64,000 nucleotides of DNA from Catenuloplanes niger (GTDB lineage: Bacteria > Actinomycetota > Actinomycetes > Mycobacteriales > Micromonosporaceae): positions 9,038,501-9,102,500 of the forward strand of contig NZ_JAVDYC010000001.1 in assembly GCF_031458255.1 (NCBI RefSeq), read 5' to 3'. The position numbers and the translations under genes are program-made. Below the pieces are notes generated by a model that did no database searches, was not told the origin of the DNA, and saw nothing but the letters and a program-made list of their open reading frames with translations. Below, piece by piece: positions 59,663 to 64,000 of this stretch. Position 1 is the stretch's first letter. Each line of letters starts with the position of its first letter.

Positions 59663-62317
59663 ATGTCCACGTACGTGCACGACTTCATCGACGGCAGCCG
59701 GGACGCCGCTGACCTGCTCGGCGGCAAGGGCGCCAACCTGGCCGAGATGACCCGCCTCGGCCTGCCCGTCCCGCCCGGCTTCACCATCACCACCGACGCC
59801 TGCCGCGCCTACCTGAAGACCGGCGCCGTGCCGGTGGAACTCATGCGCCAGGTGGAGGACCACCTCCGTGGCGTGGAGGCGCGGATGGACCGGCGGCTGG
59901 GCGACCCGGACCACCCACTGCTGCTGTCCGTGCGGTCCGGGGGCCGCTTCTCCATGCCCGGGATGATGGACACGGTGCTCGACATCGGGCTCAACGACCG
60001 TACCGTCGAGGGACTGGCGAGGGTCGCCGGCGACGCCCGGTTCGCGTGGGACTCGTACCGGCGGCTGATCCAGATGTTCGGGCACACCGTCTTCGACATC
60101 CCCGCGGCCGCGTTCGAGGAGGTCCTCTCCGCCGCCGGCCCGGAGGAGTCACTGGACGCGGACGCGCTGCGGGACGTGGTCGCCGCCTACAAGCAGATCT
60201 TCCACCGGCACACCGGGCGGGACTTCCCGCAGGCGCCGCACGAGCAGGTGCACCTGGCCGTGCTCGCGGTCTTCCGGTCGTGGAACTCGGAGCGCGCGCA
60301 GGTCTACCGCCGGCAGGAACACATCCCGGACGACCTGGGCACCGCGGTGAACGTGATGGCGATGGTCTTCGGAAACCGCGGGCCCGACTCCGGCACCGGC
60401 GTGGCGTTCACCCGCGACCCGGCCACCGGACGCCGCGGCGCCTACGGCGACTACCTGCCGAACGCGCAGGGCGAGGACGTCGTCGCCGGGGTGCGCAACA
60501 CCGTACCGCTGCAGGCCCTGGCCGATCTTCAACCCGCCTGCTACGCGCAGCTGCTGGCCAACATGGACGCGCTCGAGGAGCACTACCGGGACCTGTGCGA
60601 CATCGAGTTCACGATCGAGCACGGCCGGCTGTGGATGCTGCAGACCCGGGTCGGCAAGCGCACACCCGAGGCCGCGTTCGTGATCGCCGCGCAACTGGTC
60701 GACGAGGGGCTCATCGACCTCGACGAGGCACTGCGCCGCGTCTCCGGACCGCAGCTGGCGCACCTGATGTTCCCCGCGTTCGACCCGGCCGCCACGCCCC
60801 GCGCGCTGACCACCGGCGTCGCCGCGTCCCCGGGCGCGGCCGTCGGCGCGATCGTCTTCGACTCCGCGGCGGCCGCCGCCGCGCGGGAACCGGTGATCCT
60901 GGTACGCCGGGAGACCAACCCGGACGACCTGCCCGGCATGATCGCCGCCGTCGGCATCCTCACCGGCCGGGGCGGCAAGACCTCGCACGCGGCCGTGGTC
61001 GCCCGCGGCATGGGTCGGCCCTGCGTGTGCGGCGCCGAGGAACTGGACATCGACCCGGCCGCCGGCACCCTGACCGTGCACGGCACGGTCCTGCACGCCG
61101 GCGACGTCATCTCCGTCGACGGTACGACCGGGAAGATCTACCCCGGGGCGGTTCCGGTCCGGCCGTCCGCGCTGATGCGCCACCTGGGCGACGGCACCGC
61201 ACGAAGCGACGACCCGGTCGTCGCCGCGGTCGACCGGCTGCTCGACCACGCCGGCCGGGTCGCCCGCCTGGGCGTGTACGCGAACGCGGACACACCCGAG
61301 GACGCGGCGCTGGCTCGCCGGCTGCGCGCCACCGGCATCGGACTGTGCCGCACCGAGCACATGTTCCTCGGCGAGCGCCGCCCGCTGATCGAGCGGTTGA
61401 TCCTGGCCGGCGACGACGACACCGAACGCGAGGCCGCGCTCGCGGCGCTGCTGCCGCTGCAACGCGCCGACTTCGCCGGGATCCTCGCCGCGATGGACGG
61501 TCTCCCGGTCACCATCCGGCTGCTCGACCCGCCGCTGCACGAGTTCCTGCCCGCGCTCGACGAGCTCACCGCCCGGGTGGCGCGAGCCGAGGCGCTCGGC
61601 GCCGACCCCGGCCGGGACGCGCTGCTGCTGACCGCGGTACGCCGGCTGCACGAACAGAACCCGATGCTCGGGCTGCGCGGCGTCCGGCTCGGCCTGGTCG
61701 TGCCCGGCCTGTACGACATGCAGGTCGAGGCGATCGCGGCCGCGGCCGCGGCCTGCCGTCGCGCGGGTGGCGACCCACGCCCGGAGATCATGGTCCCGCT
61801 CGTCGGTGACGTGCGCGAACTCGCCGCCGTACGCCGTGCGGCCGAGGCCGTGATCGCCCGGGTCGAGGGCGCGCCGGCGATCCCGGTCGGCACGATGATC
61901 GAGGTGCCGCGCGCGGCGCTGCTGGCCGGTGAGATCGCGGAGGAGGCCCGGTTCTTCTCGTTCGGCACCAACGACCTCACCCAGATGGGCTGGGGCTTCT
62001 CCCGCGACGACGTGGAGGGCGCGTTCTTCGGCCGCTACCTGGAGTTGGGCATCTTCCCGGTCTCGCCGTTCGAGACGATCGACGAGCGCGGCATCGGCCG
62101 GCTGATCCGGATCGCGGCCGACGAGGGCCGCCGGACCCGGCCGGACCTGGTCGTCGGCGTGTGCGGCGAGCACGGCGGCGACCCGTCCTCGGTGCGCTTC
62201 TTCCACGACGCCGGCCTCGACTACGTGTCCTGCTCGCCGTACCGGGTGCCGATCGCACGCCTCGAGGCCGGCCGTGCCGTCGTGCTCGGTGCGGCCGGCG
62301 GCTCGGACAGCCGCTGA
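59663..62317 (+). CDS. ppdK: Pyruvate, phosphate dikinase
   Basis: 884 residues, the usual length. N-terminal nucleotide-binding domain from LLGGKGANLAEMTRLGLPVPPGFTI through LLSVRSGGRFSMPGMMDTVLDIGLN; swivelling domain with the phospho-histidine His442 in GGKTSHAAVVARGMGRPCVCG; C-terminal PEP/pyruvate barrel with the acid/base Cys834 in GVCGEHGGDP and SCSPYRVPIARLEAGRA. It interconverts ATP, Pi and pyruvate with AMP, PPi and PEP. ATG after GGAGG. Context with AdhE suggests PPi-linked energy or gluconeogenic metabolism at low oxygen. Confidence 0.96.
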   Translation: MSTYVHDFIDGSRDAADLLGGKGANLAEMTRLGLPVPPGFTITTDACRAYLKTGAVPVELMRQVEDHLRGVEARMDRRLGDPDHPLLLSVRSGGRFSMPGMMDTVLDIGLNDRTVEGLARVAGDARFAWDSYRRLIQMFGHTVFDIPAAAFEEVLSAAGPEESLDADALRDVVAAYKQIFHRHTGRDFPQAPHEQVHLAVLAVFRSWNSERAQVYRRQEHIPDDLGTAVNVMAMVFGNRGPDSGTGVAFTRDPATGRRGAYGDYLPNAQGEDVVAGVRNTVPLQALADLQPACYAQLLANMDALEEHYRDLCDIEFTIEHGRLWMLQTRVGKRTPEAAFVIAAQLVDEGLIDLDEALRRVSGPQLAHLMFPAFDPAATPRALTTGVAASPGAAVGAIVFDSAAAAAAREPVILVRRETNPDDLPGMIAAVGILTGRGGKTSHAAVVARGMGRPCVCGAEELDIDPAAGTLTVHGTVLHAGDVISVDGTTGKIYPGAVPVRPSALMRHLGDGTARSDDPVVAAVDRLLDHAGRVARLGVYANADTPEDAALARRLRATGIGLCRTEHMFLGERRPLIERLILAGDDDTEREAALAALLPLQRADFAGILAAMDGLPVTIRLLDPPLHEFLPALDELTARVARAEALGADPGRDALLLTAVRRLHEQNPMLGLRGVRLGLVVPGLYDMQVEAIAAAAAACRRAGGDPRPEIMVPLVGDVRELAAVRRAAEAVIARVEGAPAIPVGTMIEVPRAALLAGEIAEEARFFSFGTNDLTQMGWGFSRDDVEGAFFGRYLELGIFPVSPFETIDERGIGRLIRIAADEGRRTRPDLVVGVCGEHGGDPSSVRFFHDAGLDYVSCSPYRVPIARLEAGRAVVLGAAGGSDSR

Positions 62318-62324
62318 ACACACA

Positions 62325-62357
62325 CCGGGCGAGGGCCGCGCGCCGGCCCTCGCCCGG
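62325..62357. terminator. Strong hairpin after ppdK
   Basis: CCGGGCGAGGGCC and its perfect complement around a 7-nt loop, with outer ACACCGGG/CCCGGTGT pairing possible. 7 nt after the stop. Confidence 0.65.
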
Positions 62358-62403
62358 CCGTCCCGGTGTGATCGATCCCGGGGCGCGGAACCGTGCCGCA
62401 ACC

Positions 62404-62417
62404 GGGACCTTGGTCCC
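62404..62417. promoter_or_regulatory. DosR-like box 8
   Basis: GGGACCTTGGTCCC, perfect palindromic arms and very close to consensus; 134 nt before the stress protein ATG, further than the others. Confidence 0.7.
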
Positions 62418-62551
62418 TGTCGATGCCCTCGCCGGGCGGCGACCCTGACGGTGTGACGCCCGGCAGCCGGAGGTGACCCGGCGGACTCGTCCGGGCGCCG
62501 CCGAGCGCTCGCCGCCCGGCGAACGCCGCCCGCGGATCGTGAGGTGCTGTC

Positions 62552-63415
62552 ATGACCATCAGGACCATCGTCGTCGGATACGACGGCTCACCAGGTGCCG
62601 ACGCCGCCAGGATCTGGGCACTCGACGAGGCGGAACGGACCGGCGCGGCCGTTCGGCTCTGCTTCGCCCGCGAGTGGGCCGGGCTGATGCCCGCCGCCCC
62701 GTTCGTGCCCGGCACGGCCGTGCCACCGGAGGCGGAGATGGAACGCGCCGCGACGGTGCTGCTCGACGAGGCACTGCGGGAGGCGGCCAAGACCCACCCC
62801 ACGGTCTGCGTCAGCACGGCGGTGCGCCACGCCGGCGCCGGTGCCGCGCTGGTGGACGAGTCCCGCGGGGCCGAGCTGCTGGTGCTCGGCGCGCACGGCC
62901 ACAGCGCATTCACCCATCTCGTCCTGGGATCGGTGTCCATCCAGGTGTCCGCGCACGCGCACTGCCCGGTCGTCGTGGTGCGGGACGTCGTCGCGCACGC
63001 GGGCACGACCGCACCGATCGTCGCGGGCGTCGACGAGTCCACCGGCGCACCGGCCGTACTGGACTTCGCGTTCATCACGGCCGAGGCGCGACGCGTACCG
63101 CTGCGCGTCGTGCGCGCCTGCACCCCGGCACCCACCGCTTGGTTGCCCGCCGCCGACCTGGGCGAACCCACCGAGGACGACCGGCACCGGCTCGACGACG
63201 CGCTCCGCGGACACCGGCAGCGCTACCCGAAGGTGGCGGTGACCACCACGGTCCGGACCGGCAGCCCGGCGCGAGCGCTGCTGGAGGCGGGCCGCTCCGC
63301 ACAACTGATCGTCGTCGGCTCCCGGGGACGCGGCGGGCTGAGCGGCGCGCTGCTGGGCTCCGTCAGCCAGCAGCTACTGCACCACGCCCCGTGCGCCGTC
63401 GCCGTGGTCAGATAA
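62552..63415 (+). CDS. Universal stress protein, tandem domain
   Basis: 287 residues, two Usp domains with ATP motifs GAHGHSAFTHLVLGS and GSRGRGGLSGALLGS. Starts MTIRTIVVGYDGSPGADAAR; ATG after GAGGTGC. Similar in layout to the proteins at 49411 and 58771, so all three are likely paralogues from local duplication. Confidence 0.93.
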   Translation: MTIRTIVVGYDGSPGADAARIWALDEAERTGAAVRLCFAREWAGLMPAAPFVPGTAVPPEAEMERAATVLLDEALREAAKTHPTVCVSTAVRHAGAGAALVDESRGAELLVLGAHGHSAFTHLVLGSVSIQVSAHAHCPVVVVRDVVAHAGTTAPIVAGVDESTGAPAVLDFAFITAEARRVPLRVVRACTPAPTAWLPAADLGEPTEDDRHRLDDALRGHRQRYPKVAVTTTVRTGSPARALLEAGRSAQLIVVGSRGRGGLSGALLGSVSQQLLHHAPCAVAVVR

Positions 63416-63417
63416 CC

Positions 63418-63431
63418 GGGACCATCGGCCC
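63418..63431. promoter_or_regulatory. DosR-like box 9
   Basis: GGGACCATCGGCCC, immediately after a stress protein stop codon and 273 nt before the next start. The distance weakens the assignment, though the core is good. The rest of 63432-63704 shows no gene. Confidence 0.5.
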
Positions 63432-63704
63432 TGTTCGATGTTCGCCGCGCCGGCGCACGCTGCGGGTGACGCATGGGACGAGGCACGGGCCGCGCGGTGC
63501 GGTCGGCGGGAGCCGTGTCCGTACCGCGGCCCGCCGCTCGTGGTCATCGGTGTGGCCACGACGGTCACGCCGCGGTGACGCGACCACGGTGGCGCCACCA
63601 CGGCCGGTCCGCCGACAGCGCCACCCGTGGCCGCCCAGCGCCGACGTCCTCACCGGCGGACCGCGGTGGGTGCCGAGTCCGTGCCCGGAGCAGGAGGAGG
63701 AGCG

Positions 63705-64000
63705 ATGGCACCAAGGGAGATCATCGTCGGGACCGACGGCTCGGCCGGCGGCGACCGGGCGGTGCGCTGGGCCGCCCGCGAGGCGCGACTGTCCGGACGC
63801 CCGCTGCGCATTCTGACCACGGTCGACTGGAACTGGACCAGCGGCCGCTTCACCGGCGGCATCAGTCAACGCCAACTCGCCGAGGAGGCCGCCGAGACCG
63901 TCCTGGCCGACGCCCGCCTGACCGCGCACGGCATCGCGCCGGGCGTCGCCACCCGCTGCGAAGCCGCGGTCGGCGGGCCGGCGGCGGCACTGATCACGGC
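63705..64000 (+). CDS. Universal stress protein (partial, runs off the window)
   Basis: The first 98 residues are visible: IIVGTDGSAGGDRAVRWAAREARLSGRPLRILTTVDWNWTSGRF, the Usp N-terminal domain, closest in style to the protein at 49411 (both have YDWNW/VDWNW). ATG follows GGAGGAGGAG. The ATP motif and any second domain lie beyond the window. Confidence 0.88.
   Translation, partial: MAPREIIVGTDGSAGGDRAVRWAAREARLSGRPLRILTTVDWNWTSGRFTGGISQRQLAEEAAETVLADARLTAHGIAPGVATRCEAAVGGPAAALIT

Overview
The window is very GC-rich DNA with strong G/C bias at third codon positions, GTG and TTG starts, dense divergent regulator/transporter pairs and a modular polyketide/peptide synthase. This fits an actinomycete. 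The gene mix (FAAL-PKS-NRPS, many TetR/MarR regulators, a DevR/DosR-type stress block) suggests a Micromonosporaceae-like soil organism, but no rRNA or taxonomic marker is present, so the family is an inference.

Region 1 (1-10.4 kb): a small membrane protein; a divergent TetR/MFS efflux pair; an ABC-2 exporter (ATPase plus permease); a GT1-type glycosyltransferase; a STAS protein; a leaderless secreted protein; and a DUF998-like membrane protein. Three of the minus-strand genes or operons (ABC exporter, glycosyltransferase, DUF998-like) carry an identical 19-nt leader element just upstream of the start codon. Region 2 (10.4-22.6 kb): a single 3,696-residue megasynthase read as FAAL-ACP-KS-AT-KR-ACP-C-A-T-C, ending in a domain that resembles cyanobacterial acyl-ACP reductase rather than a thioesterase or the usual R domain. 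Pentapeptide-repeat and TPR-like proteins lie upstream of it. Region 3 (22.6-45.3 kb): a DUF4132 protein with a small partner; an MMPL exporter with a divergent TetR and a phased operator array; several regulator/enzyme pairs (MarR/hydrolase twice, MarR/FAD monooxygenase, TetR/SDR-SDR-sugar dehydrogenase), each with a visible palindromic operator; a secreted GH16 enzyme; a second DUF4132 protein; and GNAT, AraC and FMN-binding proteins.

Region 4 (45.3-64 kb): a block that parallels the mycobacterial DosR (DevR) dormancy regulon. It holds seven universal stress proteins, an Hsp20, a P1B-5 type metal ATPase with a C-terminal hemerythrin domain, two Acg-type nitroreductase-like proteins, a DUF1876 (Rv1738-like) protein, a DoxX-type membrane protein, AdhE and pyruvate phosphate dikinase. 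Nine copies of a GGGnC-N4-GnCCC palindrome, matching the core of the DosR box, lie in its intergenic regions, most of them 58-90 nt before a start codon. No DosR/DosS pair lies inside the window. The block reads as a low-oxygen survival island: redox balancing by AdhE, pyruvate-PEP interconversion by PPDK, protein protection by Hsp20 and signalling or storage by the universal stress proteins.

Many convergent gene ends carry perfect GC-rich inverted repeats without U-tracts, including a 58-bp perfect palindrome. No tRNA, rRNA, CRISPR array, insertion sequence, integrase or replication origin was seen.
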